From Mesobacillus sp. AQ2 (GTDB lineage: Bacteria > Bacillota > Bacilli > Bacillales > Cytobacillaceae), in NCBI RefSeq assembly GCF_030122805.1, contig NZ_CP126080.1, positions 1,059,001 to 1,123,000 on the forward strand: a DNA stretch of 64,000 bases. The letters run 5' to 3'. A program made the position numbers and the translations under genes. Shown in pieces: positions 51,919 through 61,380 of the stretch (positions within the stretch are counted from its first letter, which is position 1; each line of letters begins with the position of its first letter). The notes below the pieces were generated by a model, which was not told the origin of the DNA, did no database searches, and worked only from the letters and a program-made list of their open reading frames with translations.

Positions 51919-52416
51919 CTATAAAAATAACACCATTAAATCTTCATCATAATATGTCCCATCAATCCGCAGGGCGTTCTTTTCGACTCCATATGCTTTG
52001 AAACCAAGGAAAGCATAAAGTTTTTTTGCCGGTTCATTGCTTGAGGTAACTGTCAAATGGATCTGTTCAACACTGTTTAACTCTTGCGCCTGTTGAATGG
52101 CTGTTTTTACAAGTGCCTTGCCAATACCTCTGCCTCTCTGTGAGGAGGTCACATACATGGCAAAAATATTGGCCCGGTGCTTCAGCTTAACTTTTCCCTC
52201 TGGAACGAGGGTAACGACCCCAACCAGCTGACCTTCCTCAAAAGCGCCAAATGTATAAGTTAATTTATTATCAAGCCTTTGCCTGTAATGTGAAGCTTCG
52301 TTACCTTTTTCATCTTCATAACTAGAACCGAACGCCTCGGGATTCTTTAGCAAGGCCTCATGACGAAGGGCTCGATAACTCTCTGCATCCCCGCCATTTA
52401 ATCGTCGAATTTCCAT
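51919..52416 (-). CDS. GNAT family N-acetyltransferase
   Basis: A 165-residue GNAT enzyme. IFAMYVTSSQRGRGIGKALV (about residues 75-94) contains the Q/R-x-x-G-x-G acetyl-CoA motif, and EPAKKLYAFLGFKAYG is the usual end motif. The SSYEDE segment after GLU-rich helices resembles members that acetylate small amines. ATG 52416 follows AGAGGTGG. The substrate is unknown. It neighbours the long 52-bp repeat array on its upstream side. Confidence 0.88.
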   Translation of the reverse strand: MEIRRLNGGDAESYRALRHEALLKNPEAFGSSYEDEKGNEASHYRQRLDNKLTYTFGAFEEGQLVGVVTLVPEGKVKLKHRANIFAMYVTSSQRGRGIGKALVKTAIQQAQELNSVEQIHLTVTSSNEPAKKLYAFLGFKAYGVEKNALRIDGTYYDEDLMVLFL

Positions 52417-52544
52417 AATACCCACCTCTGAAAAATTGGTTGCTTAATTATATTCTAGATTAAAAGCAGATTTCCTTTAAAAAGAGAAAGGCTGTCTCGA
52501 TCAACTCTGAAGGGTGAAGCAAGAACCTGGTATTAATTTTCCGT

Positions 52545-53335
52545 TATTTTGACAGGTTTAAAGTGTAATAGGAGAAAGCTGTCAAGAATCCGTTGTTATC
52601 TTGACAGGTTTGAAGTGTAACATATGAAAGCTGTCAAGAATCAGTCGTTATTTTGACAGGTTAGAAGAGAAGCAGGAGAAAGCTGTCAAGAATCAGTCGT
52701 TATTTTGACAGGTTAGAAGAGAAGCAGGAGAAAGCTGTCAAGAATCAGTCGTTATTTTGACAGGTCTGAGGTGAAGTAGAGAAAAGCTGTCAAGAATCGG
52801 TCGTTATTTTGACAGGTCTGAGGTGAAGTAGAGAAAAGCTGTCAAGAACCCGCCGTTATTTTGACAGGTTTGAGGGGAAGTACGGTAAAGCTGTCAAGAA
52901 ACAGCCGTAATTTTGACAGGTTTGAGGGGAAGTACGGTAAAGCTGTCAAGAAACAGCCGTAATTTTGACAGGTTTGAGGTGAAGTAGAGAAAAGCTGTCA
53001 AGAATCGGTCGTTATTTTGACAGGTTCGAGGTGAAGTAGAGAAAAGCTGTCAAGAACCCGTCGTTATTTTGACAGGTTCGAGGGGAAGTACGGTAAAGCT
53101 GTCAAGAAACAGCCGTAATTTTGACAGGTTTGAGGTGAAGTAGAGAAAAGCTGTCAAGAACCCGCCGTTATTTTGACAGGTTAGAAGAGAAGCAGGAGAA
53201 AGCTGTCAAGAATCGGTCGTTATTTTGACAGGTCTGAGGTGAAGTAGAGAAAAGCTGTCAAGAACCCGTCGTTATTTTGACAGGTACGAAGGCAAACAGG
53301 TTAAAGTTGTCAAAATCCAACCGTTTTCCTAAGAT
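52545..53335. repeat. 52-bp tandem array, about 15 units (array 4)
   Basis: This array fills most of the gene-free stretch 52417-53449. CTGTCAAGAA starts at 52579, then every 52 bp without exception to 53255, with a degenerate last copy (TTGTCAAAATCC) at 53307. Each unit is a 29-bp imperfect inverted repeat, CTGTCAA plus 15 bp plus TTGACAG, and a 23-bp spacer ending in GAGAAAAG or GGTAAAG. Spacers fall into three types (GAAGCAGGAG, GAAGTAGAGA, GAAGTACGGT) that travel with particular loop variants, so multi-unit blocks were duplicated. No ORF fits. It shares period, arm geometry and spacer end with the array at 4815. Confidence 0.92.
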
Positions 53336-53394
53336 CTTCGGTAGAAAATCCACCACTAGGCCGGCTTGTCGCCATCCTCCATCAATTTTAACCA

Positions 53395-53432
53395 TAAAAA
53401 ACCTCCCCGAATCAAACACGCACCCGGGGAGG
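53395..53432 (-). terminator. Terminator of glnS
   Basis: CCTCCCCG (53402-53409) pairs with CGGGGAGG (53425-53432). On the minus strand it lies 18 bp after glnS and is followed by a T run. Confidence 0.9.
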
Positions 53433-53449
53433 CCATTATCTACATATTT

Positions 53450-55108
53450 TTAAAGCTTAAACGAGCTCTTAAGCGATACAATCCGGTTGAAGACTTTCTT
53501 GTCTTCTGTCGTGTGTTTCGGATCGACGTTGAAGTAGCCGTGGCGGAAGAACTGGAATTTGTCCTGCGGCTGGGCGTCCTTCATGTTTGGCTCGATAAAT
53601 CCGTTCAGGATTTCCAGGGATTTTTCATTTACCTGATCCAGGAAGGATTTGTTCTCGGCTTCGTCTGCGCTTTCTTCTTCATCGTCAAGAATCAGCGGCT
53701 CATACAGGCGGAATTCTGCAGGAAGCGCATGTGTTGCGTCAACCCAGTGAAGAGTTCCTTTTACTTTGCGGCCAGTAAAGCCAGATCCGCTCTTTGTTTC
53801 TACATCATATGTGCAGTGAAGCTCAACCACTTCACCATTTTCATCTTTAACTACGTCATTGCACTTAATGAAGTAAGCGTGCTTCAAACGGACTTCATTG
53901 CCAGGGAAGAGACGGAAGTACTTCGCTGGAGGATTTTCCATGAAGTCGTCCTGCTCAACATAAATCTCGCGGGAGAATGGAATTTTGCGTGTGCCCATTT
54001 CCGGGTTTTCAGGATTGATTTCTGCATCAAGCCATTCGACTTCGCCTTCAGGATAGTTCGTGATGACAATTTTCAATGGACGAAGCACACCCATCGTACG
54101 CGGGGCCTTCAGCTTAAGGTCTTCACGGACAAAATGCTCAAGCATCTGTGCATCAACGGTTGAATATCCTTTTGAAACGCCAGCTGCTTTTACGAATTCA
54201 CGGATTGCTTCTGGCGTGAAGCCGCGTCTTCTCAAACCGGAGATTGTTGGCAGGCGTGGGTCGTCCCAGCCATCGACATACTTTTCTTCAACAAGCTGCT
54301 TCAGTTTGCGCTTGCTCATGACTGTGTTTGTCAGGTTCAGGCGGCCAAACTCGATTTGCTGCGGAGTTGCTTCCATTTCGGTTTCACGTACAACCCAATC
54401 GTATAGAGGACGCTGGTCTTCGAACTCGGTTGTGCACAAGCTGTGGGTAACGCCTTCGATTGCATCCTCAATCGGATGGGCAAACGCGTACATCGGATAG
54501 ATGCACCACTTATCACCAGTGTTATGGTGTGTAGCATGCGAAATTCGGTAGATGACCGGGTCACGAAGATTGATATTTGGTGAAGACATATCAATCTTTG
54601 CGCGCAATACTTTCTCCCCATTGGCAAATTCGCCATTCTTCATGCGTTCGAACAGTTCAAGGTTCTCTTCAACCGAACGATTGCGGTAGGGGCTTTCCTT
54701 GCCAGGCTCAGACAGGGTGCCGCGATATTCTCTGATTTCATCTGCCGATAAATCATCGACATATGCCAATCCTTTTTTGATCAAAAGGACAGCACGGTCG
54801 TACATTTCATCGAAATAGTTAGATGCAAAGAACAAGCCTTCCCATTCATAACCAAGCCATTCGACGTCTTCCTTGATGGCATCCACGTACTCCTGATCTT
54901 CTTTCAGCGGATTCGTGTCATCAAAACGGAGGTTTGTCTTGCCGCCGAACTCATCTGCGAGCCCGAAGTTGATGACGATCGATTTTGCATGACCGATATG
55001 TAGGTATCCGTTTGGTTCTGGAGGGAATCGGGTCACGACTGTATCACGCTTGCCGCTCTCCAAATCTTCCTTAATGATCGTTTTTATAAAATTCGAGTTT
55101 TCTTCCAA
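53450..55108 (-). CDS. glnS: Glutaminyl-tRNA synthetase
   Basis: A 552-residue class I synthetase charging tRNA-Gln directly. The HIGH-type motif is [15 protein letters not shown] (about residues 26-40), KMSKS-type is VMSKRKL, and the GlnRS-specific [40 protein letters not shown] block is complete. Length matches bacterial GlnRS. Many Bacilli, including B. subtilis, lack this enzyme and use GluRS plus GatCAB, so its presence is a lineage trait or an acquisition. TTG start; no T-box leader was recognised in the 158-bp upstream gap. Confidence 0.96.
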   Translation of the reverse strand: MEENSNFIKTIIKEDLESGKRDTVVTRFPPEPNGYLHIGHAKSIVINFGLADEFGGKTNLRFDDTNPLKEDQEYVDAIKEDVEWLGYEWEGLFFASNYFDEMYDRAVLLIKKGLAYVDDLSADEIREYRGTLSEPGKESPYRNRSVEENLELFERMKNGEFANGEKVLRAKIDMSSPNINLRDPVIYRISHATHHNTGDKWCIYPMYAFAHPIEDAIEGVTHSLCTTEFEDQRPLYDWVVRETEMEATPQQIEFGRLNLTNTVMSKRKLKQLVEEKYVDGWDDPRLPTISGLRRRGFTPEAIREFVKAAGVSKGYSTVDAQMLEHFVREDLKLKAPRTMGVLRPLKIVITNYPEGEVEWLDAEINPENPEMGTRKIPFSREIYVEQDDFMENPPAKYFRLFPGNEVRLKHAYFIKCNDVVKDENGEVVELHCTYDVETKSGSGFTGRKVKGTLHWVDATHALPAEFRLYEPLILDDEEESADEAENKSFLDQVNEKSLEILNGFIEPNMKDAQPQDKFQFFRHGYFNVDPKHTTEDKKVFNRIVSLKSSFKL

Positions 55109-55235
55109 TTAAATCAGCCTTTCCTTTGTTCAGTCTCTTATGTTTATTTTAATGATTACTATAATATATTTCCACTGAACTATATAGTAATAAGAAAAAA
55201 GCTGAAAAACAAGAGGTGTTCGGCTATGTTTATAC

Positions 55236-55262
55236 AAAAAAGGTGCCGGAACAAGGCACCTG
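55236..55262 (-). terminator. Terminator of rocB-like gene
   Basis: GGTGCC (55242-55247) pairs with GGCACC (55255-55260). The minus strand continues with TTTTTT. Confidence 0.88.
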
Positions 55263-55266
55263 CAAA

Positions 55267-56919
55267 TTATTTTGCCAATAGATTCTTGATGACCTCATTG
55301 GTGAGATTAGGGACGATTCTGACAGAATAGTCTATTTCCATCCGTTCATAGCGTTTATGGGCATCCAGCCCGTATGGCCCGATGTTAACGACTGGGACAT
55401 TCAGTTCACGAATTTCCTGGTAGTCCACAAAAAATTTCGTTCCCCAGCTTGGGTTATTGCGGGATGCAGCATCCAATGCTTCGTCATCATCACTCAAGGC
55501 GACAAAGCTCATATCGGATATATAAGGAAAGAAATTGCGGACAACGATGGATTCGTCATATTCAGGCTGAACAATCTTAACAGCCGCATCCAGGGCTTCA
55601 ATCAAATTTCGTTCATCCTCGGTCTTACCATTGACTTCAATTCTTGGCGAATAAAGCGAGGAGTAGAAGACGATGATTGCCGGACTCTGATCTGGCATCC
55701 ACTTCCATGCTTCCTCAACAACTCTTGCAGCGTACATCCTCAGGTCAAGTGTCGCATCCAGTAGCAGGTTTTCCTTGAACTCCACCATATGGGCTGTGTA
55801 TTCAGAACCATGCATCTTGATCAGTTCATTTTCCATCTCTTCAAATGTCATCACCCGCGGCTGCCATTGTAGTTCCCTGCAAGGCTCGCCGCTCATTTTA
55901 CAGAAATGCTTGTAGCGTTCCTCGTACAGCTCTAAGCCATTTGCAAAAGCAATGCTGGCCTGTTCCTTCAATTTTTCAAGAACATCCTTTGGTGTCCAGG
56001 AATGAATGAAAAAATTGTAATATACATAAGCGGCCAGCGCCGTTTGCACGGTGTAGTTGGGCTTAAGGTCCGTCTGCTTCAATGAGACTGGCGGCATGGT
56101 TGTTTCCCCGAAAGCCTCATTGCAGAGTTCAGGATTATAGTCGATTTGCCTGGTCAATTCAGCAGCGATCAGATTTGGATCCAGGCCTTCGAACGCTGAC
56201 CCAACATGGGTTTCGGCCCCCGTTATAAAAAATGAAGGCAAAAGCTTCCCGACCGTTCCCTTATAAATATAGCGATTCCTGTCACCGGGAAACCTTGGTG
56301 AAACGAAATCACTGTTAATCAGGGCAATATACTCAAAGTCATGCTCTTCCTTCCAGGCGTTCAAGTCTTTTACTGCTGAAAGGATGCCGTATGAACTGTC
56401 TTCCTCATCACATTCTGCCAAGAAGACAAGATTTCCCTCGAGTTCATCCGGATGCTCTGAATAATACTTCAACAGATAAAGATTGGAGGCAACCCCGCTT
56501 TTCATATCCAGCACCCCGCGGCCAAACATCCAATCGCCTGATTCTGCTTGCTCCTTGACATGAGTAGGCAATTTTTCTTTTTTAAGCTCTACAAGAAGTT
56601 CATCAGGATTGAACGCAAGGCCGGCAAGCTGTGTGAAATCATCAATCCCGACCGTATCCAGATGTCCCATCAGAATGACGGTCCGATTGCTGCTGCCCTT
56701 TGTTCCTTTTACAAAAGCCAGTACATTATACCGTTCAAGCACATCATTCTGAGTTTGCGGTTTGATGACGTGGGTTGGATTCACTATAAAATAAGGAAAC
56801 GATGAAATCATCGTATAAAGTGCCTGGGCAATTTCGTTCTCTCCATTTGTATTGACAATGCTCCCGATGTTCACAAGCTGTTTTGTATAAAATAAAACCT
56901 CATCCTGGCAATCAAGCAT
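55267..56919 (-). CDS. rocB: RocB-like M20 family metallopeptidase
   Basis: A 550-residue M20-type metalloenzyme with the layout of B. subtilis RocB. Zinc ligands lie in ILMGHLDTVG (His, Asp), GRGVLDMKSG (bridging Asp), LAECDEEDSSYG (general base and ligand Glu) and later motifs. RocB belongs to the arginine/ornithine degradation regulon, but its reaction is not defined; other roc genes are not nearby. ATG 56919 is 9 nt after AAAGGGG; the ATG at 56928 is adjacent to it and unlikely. Confidence 0.85.
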   Translation of the reverse strand: MLDCQDEVLFYTKQLVNIGSIVNTNGENEIAQALYTMISSFPYFIVNPTHVIKPQTQNDVLERYNVLAFVKGTKGSSNRTVILMGHLDTVGIDDFTQLAGLAFNPDELLVELKKEKLPTHVKEQAESGDWMFGRGVLDMKSGVASNLYLLKYYSEHPDELEGNLVFLAECDEEDSSYGILSAVKDLNAWKEEHDFEYIALINSDFVSPRFPGDRNRYIYKGTVGKLLPSFFITGAETHVGSAFEGLDPNLIAAELTRQIDYNPELCNEAFGETTMPPVSLKQTDLKPNYTVQTALAAYVYYNFFIHSWTPKDVLEKLKEQASIAFANGLELYEERYKHFCKMSGEPCRELQWQPRVMTFEEMENELIKMHGSEYTAHMVEFKENLLLDATLDLRMYAARVVEEAWKWMPDQSPAIIVFYSSLYSPRIEVNGKTEDERNLIEALDAAVKIVQPEYDESIVVRNFFPYISDMSFVALSDDDEALDAASRNNPSWGTKFFVDYQEIRELNVPVVNIGPYGLDAHKRYERMEIDYSVRIVPNLTNEVIKNLLAK

Positions 56920-57017
56920 CCAAAGCATCCCCTTTCTGAATATTCAGGTTTTCCTTAAACCTAACCTATCTTGGCCAGAAATACAAGAGGTGCCTGCATA
57001 ACTGGAATTCGCCAGAT

Positions 57018-57050
57018 GAAAAACTCCTCCCCGGTATCGAGGAGGAGTCG
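57018..57050 (-). terminator. Terminator of subtilase gene
   Basis: ACTCCTCC (57023-57030) pairs with GGAGGAGT (57041-57048). The minus strand then reads TTTTTCATC. Confidence 0.85.
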
Positions 57051-57087
57051 GATTTATTTTTTTCATTACTTGTTAGAGCAGTAACTT

Positions 57088-58419
57088 TTACTTGATGAGA
57101 GCTGCCTGGACTGCTTCATAAGCGTTCACATAGCCTGCGCCAGCTTCATGCGGCTGGTAATCAGGCATCGGGTCAGCTGTTTGGACCATCAGTTCAAGTG
57201 CCTGATCCGGGCCGAGAGCAGGGTTTGCTTCCTTCATCAAGGCAACGACACCCGATATGTGGGGTGCGGCCATGCTTGTGCCGCTTGAAGTTGTATAGAA
57301 AGGCAGGTGAGTCGCTTCAATATATGAAACATCGGTTACGGTACCTAATAGATTCATGACAAGTCCAGTGGAAGAACGGGTTGCCACGATATCTACACCT
57401 GGAGCCGTGATATCAGGATGCAGGAATTCATCTCCTGCAACACCGCGTGATGAGAAGTCGGCTAGTTGTTTATCCTTTGTTCCAGCCGCCACACTGATGA
57501 CCCAGGGAGCCGCAGAGTATGGGTTTAGCGTATTATCTTCTGGACCTTCATTCCCAGCGGCAAACACAACGGTCATACCTGCGTCATGCGCTTTTTTGGA
57601 AGCGACATTGATCGGATGGTCAGGAGAGTATTCCCCGGTTGAGCCCCAGCTGTTGCTGATGATGTCGATTCCGTACTTTTCTTGATTCTTGATGGCATAA
57701 TCAAAAGCCTCCAGTGACCAAAGGATGTTGATGGCTTCGCCAACACCAAGACCGACTAATTTTGCATCGGGTGCAATTCCTTTATACAGGCCGTCGCTAG
57801 AGGTCCCGCTTCCCGCAATCGTTCCAGCAACATGGGTGCCATGGCCAGAGGTGGTGTCTGTGTTCAGCTGGTTCTCAAGGTAAAGAGGCTGATTGCCAAA
57901 AAGGTCTCCGACAACGAATTTTACATTCTGGACGACCTTTTCACCATACTGCAAATCTGGATGGGTAGCATCAATGCCACTGTCGATTACCGCTACAGTA
58001 ACTCCTTTTCCAGTAAAACCAAGGTCATTCCAAACAGCTTCTGTGCCGATGAGTGCCCTGCTGTCTCGAAGGAAATATTGCAGATCATCATTCGCATAAA
58101 TTGAGAGAATATTGGTTGCTGTAAGGAGCAATTCATTGACAAGACCAATCTTCCCTTTAACCGCTACAATCGGAAGTTCGCTGAAGGGATTCACTTGGAA
58201 ACCTAATAATTTCAAAAGCTTGATATCCGAGAGTACTGGCATGTCTTTATAAGTAATGATGAGTTCAACTTCTTCATTGCTCAAAGGATTGGCCAGCAGG
58301 CGTTCGACCTTTGGGTCCAGTTCTGCTGTAAGCAAGGATGCCTTTGGGCTGGAGAATGAGGGGGATAAAACCAAACTGAATAACATGAGTGCGAGTGCAA
58401 TGACACTAAACTTCTTCAT
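57088..58419 (-). CDS. Secreted subtilisin-like serine protease (S8)
   Basis: A 443-residue exported subtilase. A signal peptide (MKKFSVIALALMLFSLVLS) and a propeptide of about 110 residues precede the catalytic domain, with Asp in VAVIDSGIDATHPDL, His in SGHGTHVAGTIAG, the oxyanion Asn in AAGNEGPE and Ser in SSGTSMAAPHISGV. ATG 58419 has AGGAGG just upstream; the reading extended to 58470 has no site. Extracellular protein degradation is expected. Like immune inhibitor A 6 kb away it is a secreted protease, but the two are not cotranscribed. Confidence 0.94.
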   Translation of the reverse strand: MKKFSVIALALMLFSLVLSPSFSSPKASLLTAELDPKVERLLANPLSNEEVELIITYKDMPVLSDIKLLKLLGFQVNPFSELPIVAVKGKIGLVNELLLTATNILSIYANDDLQYFLRDSRALIGTEAVWNDLGFTGKGVTVAVIDSGIDATHPDLQYGEKVVQNVKFVVGDLFGNQPLYLENQLNTDTTSGHGTHVAGTIAGSGTSSDGLYKGIAPDAKLVGLGVGEAINILWSLEAFDYAIKNQEKYGIDIISNSWGSTGEYSPDHPINVASKKAHDAGMTVVFAAGNEGPEDNTLNPYSAAPWVISVAAGTKDKQLADFSSRGVAGDEFLHPDITAPGVDIVATRSSTGLVMNLLGTVTDVSYIEATHLPFYTTSSGTSMAAPHISGVVALMKEANPALGPDQALELMVQTADPMPDYQPHEAGAGYVNAYEAVQAALIK

Positions 58420-58640
58420 AGGTCCTCCTTTGATTTTGAAAATTCGTACATTTAAATTTAACCAGCCCAAGTTAGCAAGAAACCTTAAACAGGTTGGGAA
58501 AACTTTTTGATTCTGATAATGTTCACCTTTTCACAATTTGTTCAAAGCTTCTCGACTCTTTTGTGTCTTTAGCTGTTTTGAGAAGGAAACCGGCTAAAGA
58601 AAGAGGAAAATGGAGATGTAAATATAAAGGAGGGAATGTC

Positions 58641-59102
58641 ATGCCAAAAGAAATTTTTAAAGCCACAGCGTCACTGCAGGAAGGGGTAAAGGTTGATGTC
58701 CAGGCCAGGGGCTTTCACATCACGATCGATGAGCCTGAAAATTTAGGCGGTACCAACCAGGGGATGAATCCGGTTGAAATGCTACTTGGTGCATTGGGGG
58801 CATGTCAATCAATCGTAGCGCGTGTATACAGCCACAAGTTCGGGGTGGAACTCGAGGACTTCCGCGTTGAATTGGAAGGTGATCTTGATACTGATGGTTT
58901 CATGAATAAATCCGATGTACGCCGCGGTTATTCGGATATTCGCTATACCTACTTTATAAAATCACCATCCCCAGAAGAAAACATCAGCGCGCTTGCAGAT
59001 TTCATTGCTAAAACCTGCCCTGTAGATGATACGATTGCCAATCCAGTGAATGTATCAAGAACAAATATTGTCATTGAAAAACCGGTGAAACAAGCATTTT
59101 AA
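58641..59102 (+). CDS. OsmC family peroxiredoxin-like protein
   Basis: A 153-residue OsmC/Ohr-fold protein. The two catalytic Cys are visible in LLGALGACQSIVARVY (about residue 54) and FIAKTCPVDDTI (about 118), separated by the usual distance. Such proteins reduce organic hydroperoxides with dithiol help. AGGAGG lies 7-8 nt before ATG 58641. It is in the YhfA/OsmC branch rather than true Ohr, so the in vivo substrate is uncertain. Monocistronic. Confidence 0.9.
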   Translation: MPKEIFKATASLQEGVKVDVQARGFHITIDEPENLGGTNQGMNPVEMLLGALGACQSIVARVYSHKFGVELEDFRVELEGDLDTDGFMNKSDVRRGYSDIRYTYFIKSPSPEENISALADFIAKTCPVDDTIANPVNVSRTNIVIEKPVKQAF

Positions 59103-59116
59103 TAATGATCCTGACG

Positions 59117-59140
59117 GCATTCCCTTGGAGTGCCTTTTTC
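59117..59140 (+). terminator. Terminator of OsmC gene
   Basis: GGCATTCC (59117-59124) pairs with GGAGTGCC (59128-59135) around CTT with one G-T pair, followed by TTTTT. Confidence 0.85.
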
Positions 59141-59200
59141 GCCTCATAATATAACCTTCTATGGAGAAAATTAAGGGGAGACATTATTTAGGAGGCGCTT

Positions 59201-59800
59201 ATGGATTTCACTTTTATTTGGAAAACGACTTTTTTGATCCTTTCAGGCATTTTATTGTTAAGAGTTGCGGGCAGGAAGTCGATCTCGCAAATGACACTGG
59301 CACAAACAGTAGTGATGATCTCGCTTGGGACCATCATCGTCCAGCCTATAGTAGAGAAAAGCATGTGGAAGGCAATCGCGGGGGCAGCTATTTTTGTTGC
59401 GGCTATTATCATTATTGAATATTTGGAGCTTAAGTTTAATTCTTTTGAAAAATTCATCACCGGAAAATCGAAGATCATTATCCAGAATGGCCAGTTAAAT
59501 ACGAAAATGATGAAAAAAATGCGACTCACGGTCGACCAGCTGGAGATGAGATTGAGGAATAAAGGGATTGCCAAAATGAAAGATGTGAAATTCGCAACGA
59601 TTGAACCGAACGGCCAACTTGGATATGAACTCACGGATGATGCGAAGCCATTGACAGTTGGTGAGTTCAGGAAAATCCTGAATGATTACCTTCCAGCAAT
59701 GGTTATGAAGATGGAAGCCAACCAGGAACCTGCAAAGGCGGATATTTTTCAAGAATTGAATGAATCGCATAGCAAGGACAATCCAAAATATCTTCAGTAA
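59201..59800 (+). CDS. DUF421 (YetF-like) membrane protein, short form
   Basis: A 199-residue YetF-family protein: membrane helices in the first 80 residues with the conserved LLRVAGRKSISQMTLAQTVVMISLGTIIVQPI, followed by the soluble domain KSKIIIQNGQLNTKMMKKMRLTVDQLEMRLR and FATIEPNGQLGYEL. It lacks most of the C-terminal extension seen in the paralogue at 33086. GGAGGCGCTT precedes the ATG. The function is unknown. Confidence 0.88.
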   Translation: MDFTFIWKTTFLILSGILLLRVAGRKSISQMTLAQTVVMISLGTIIVQPIVEKSMWKAIAGAAIFVAAIIIIEYLELKFNSFEKFITGKSKIIIQNGQLNTKMMKKMRLTVDQLEMRLRNKGIAKMKDVKFATIEPNGQLGYELTDDAKPLTVGEFRKILNDYLPAMVMKMEANQEPAKADIFQELNESHSKDNPKYLQ

Positions 59801-59965
59801 AAGCTCTTTCTGATCAGGTTTGGACGAATAGACCATTTAGGGCAACAGGATTACGGATAAACTTTGTGTTAGTACAGGAACAATAAAATTTAGCTTTTGT
59901 AAAACAAATTTCCCCCTTCATTATTGTAGTGGAATGTGCTACTATTTAGAAATGCGAAATACATG

Positions 59966-60001
59966 AAAAATCTTCTCGTGCGGAAGATTTTTTGTTTTTT
60001 T
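59966..60001 (+). terminator. Hairpin with T run upstream of the MFS gene
   Basis: AATCTTC (59969-59975) pairs with GAAGATT (59983-59989), then TTTTGTTTTTTT. It lies 67 bp before the MFS start and about 165 bp after DUF421. It may end DUF421 transcription or act as a leader terminator for the MFS gene. The rest of the 59801-60067 gap shows nothing I recognise. Confidence 0.7.
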
Positions 60002-60067
60002 AATGGAGAAGCATTTCAATAATTAGCCTGCCTCCGTTCACAGAAATAGGTAAAGGGGAGAAACAAT

Positions 60068-61267
60068 TTGTCACAAACAAAAGAGCCATTATGGACCTCT
60101 TCATTCATAAAGCTGATGGTCGGAAACCTGTTTGTATTCATGTCCTTCCAGATGCTCATACCGACATTGCCGCCTTATATAAAATCGATTGGTGCGAATG
60201 GAACGGAAATCGGTCTGGTTACCGCCTTATTTTCAATTGGGGCCGTGCTGAGCAGGCCGTTCATTGGATTCATGCTTGAATATAAACACAGAAGGCCGCT
60301 CGTTTTGATCGGAGCTGTCATGCTGTTGCTCATTACATTCCTATATCCACTGTCACAGGTGGTGATCATTTTCCTGGCTGTCCGGCTGCTGCATGGATTA
60401 GCCTGGGGATGGTCTACGACTGTCAACGGCACGGCAGCGGTAGATGTGATTCCGAACTCCAGGCTTGGAGAAGGGATGGGATATTACGGCCTATCCATCA
60501 CGATCGGGATGATCATTGCGCCGAGCCTTGGGATATTCTTATTTCAAGTAACGTCATTTGAAAATCTGATTTACATTTCTGGTGCACTTGGTGTCATTGC
60601 CCTTGTGCTGCTCGGAACCGTTCATTATCAAACACCTGAACAGGTTCTGAACACGAACAAGGAAGATTTAAAATTCTCTTATCTTGGTTCGCTTGTTGAA
60701 AAGTCAGGCTGGTTCCCAGCGATGCTGACATTGCTGATCAACCTCGGATATGGAACGATTGTTACCTTCATCGTTATATTTGGCGAGGAACGCGGGATTG
60801 ATCAAATCTTCTTATTCTATCTGTGCAATGCGATTCTTGCTTCATTATCACGTCCGGTAGCCGGAAAATGGTTTGACCAAAAAGGACCTGTCGGGCTTGT
60901 TATTTTAACGATCAGTATTACGTTTGCTGGCATGTGGGTACTTTCATTTGCTCACTCCAATATGATGATTGCTTTTGCCGGCGTATTGTTTGGGATTGGA
61001 TTCGGTTCATTGATCCCAACCCTGCAATCATGGACGTTATCGATGACACCGCCAAACCGTCGTGGAGTGGCCAATGGGATGTTCTTTTCATCCATTGACC
61101 TTGGGATTGGTTTAAGCGGACTGTTTTTCGGGGTTCTGGCGCAATATGTTGATCTGGGAACCTTGTTCCAGATTTCAAGTGGTTTTGTGGTATTCGCCCT
61201 GATTCTGACGATTATCAAAGGCAAACCTAAAAAGGAAGTTTGCCAGCCGAAGGAAGCTGTTTCCTGA
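60068..61267 (+). CDS. MFS transporter (YwoG-like)
   Basis: A 399-residue 12-helix MFS protein with LSRPFIGFMLEYKHRRPLVLIGA (signature loop) and VRLLHGLAWGWSTTVNGTAAVDVIPNSRLGEGMGYYGLS (helices 4-5), the same branch as the MFS protein at 15640. TTG start after GGGGAGAAAC. It probably exports a small molecule; no regulator gene is linked, but a leader hairpin precedes it. Confidence 0.88.
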   Translation: MSQTKEPLWTSSFIKLMVGNLFVFMSFQMLIPTLPPYIKSIGANGTEIGLVTALFSIGAVLSRPFIGFMLEYKHRRPLVLIGAVMLLLITFLYPLSQVVIIFLAVRLLHGLAWGWSTTVNGTAAVDVIPNSRLGEGMGYYGLSITIGMIIAPSLGIFLFQVTSFENLIYISGALGVIALVLLGTVHYQTPEQVLNTNKEDLKFSYLGSLVEKSGWFPAMLTLLINLGYGTIVTFIVIFGEERGIDQIFLFYLCNAILASLSRPVAGKWFDQKGPVGLVILTISITFAGMWVLSFAHSNMMIAFAGVLFGIGFGSLIPTLQSWTLSMTPPNRRGVANGMFFSSIDLGIGLSGLFFGVLAQYVDLGTLFQISSGFVVFALILTIIKGKPKKEVCQPKEAVS

Positions 61268-61272
61268 GGCGT

Positions 61273-61302
61273 TAGCCAGCCGTATCATGGCTGGCTTTTT
61301 CC
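61273..61302 (+). terminator. Terminator of MFS gene
   Basis: TAGCCAGCC pairs with GGCTGGCT around a 7-nt loop, followed by TTTT. Confidence 0.9.
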
Positions 61303-61380
61303 ATGGTTGCTAATATGCACTCTTTTGATTTAAACTGATAAAGAAATTTACATCGTACGGATTGGTATGTGAGGATCATT

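Noticed and set aside
52545..53335. CRISPR array
   Set aside because: The 29-bp repeat plus short spacer looks superficially right, but the 23-bp spacers are near-identical, no cas genes are near and the repeat contains a full hairpin.
53366..54163. 265-codon plus-strand ORF opposite glnS
   Set aside because: It is antisense to the highly conserved glnS gene and has no ribosome site or recognisable domain.
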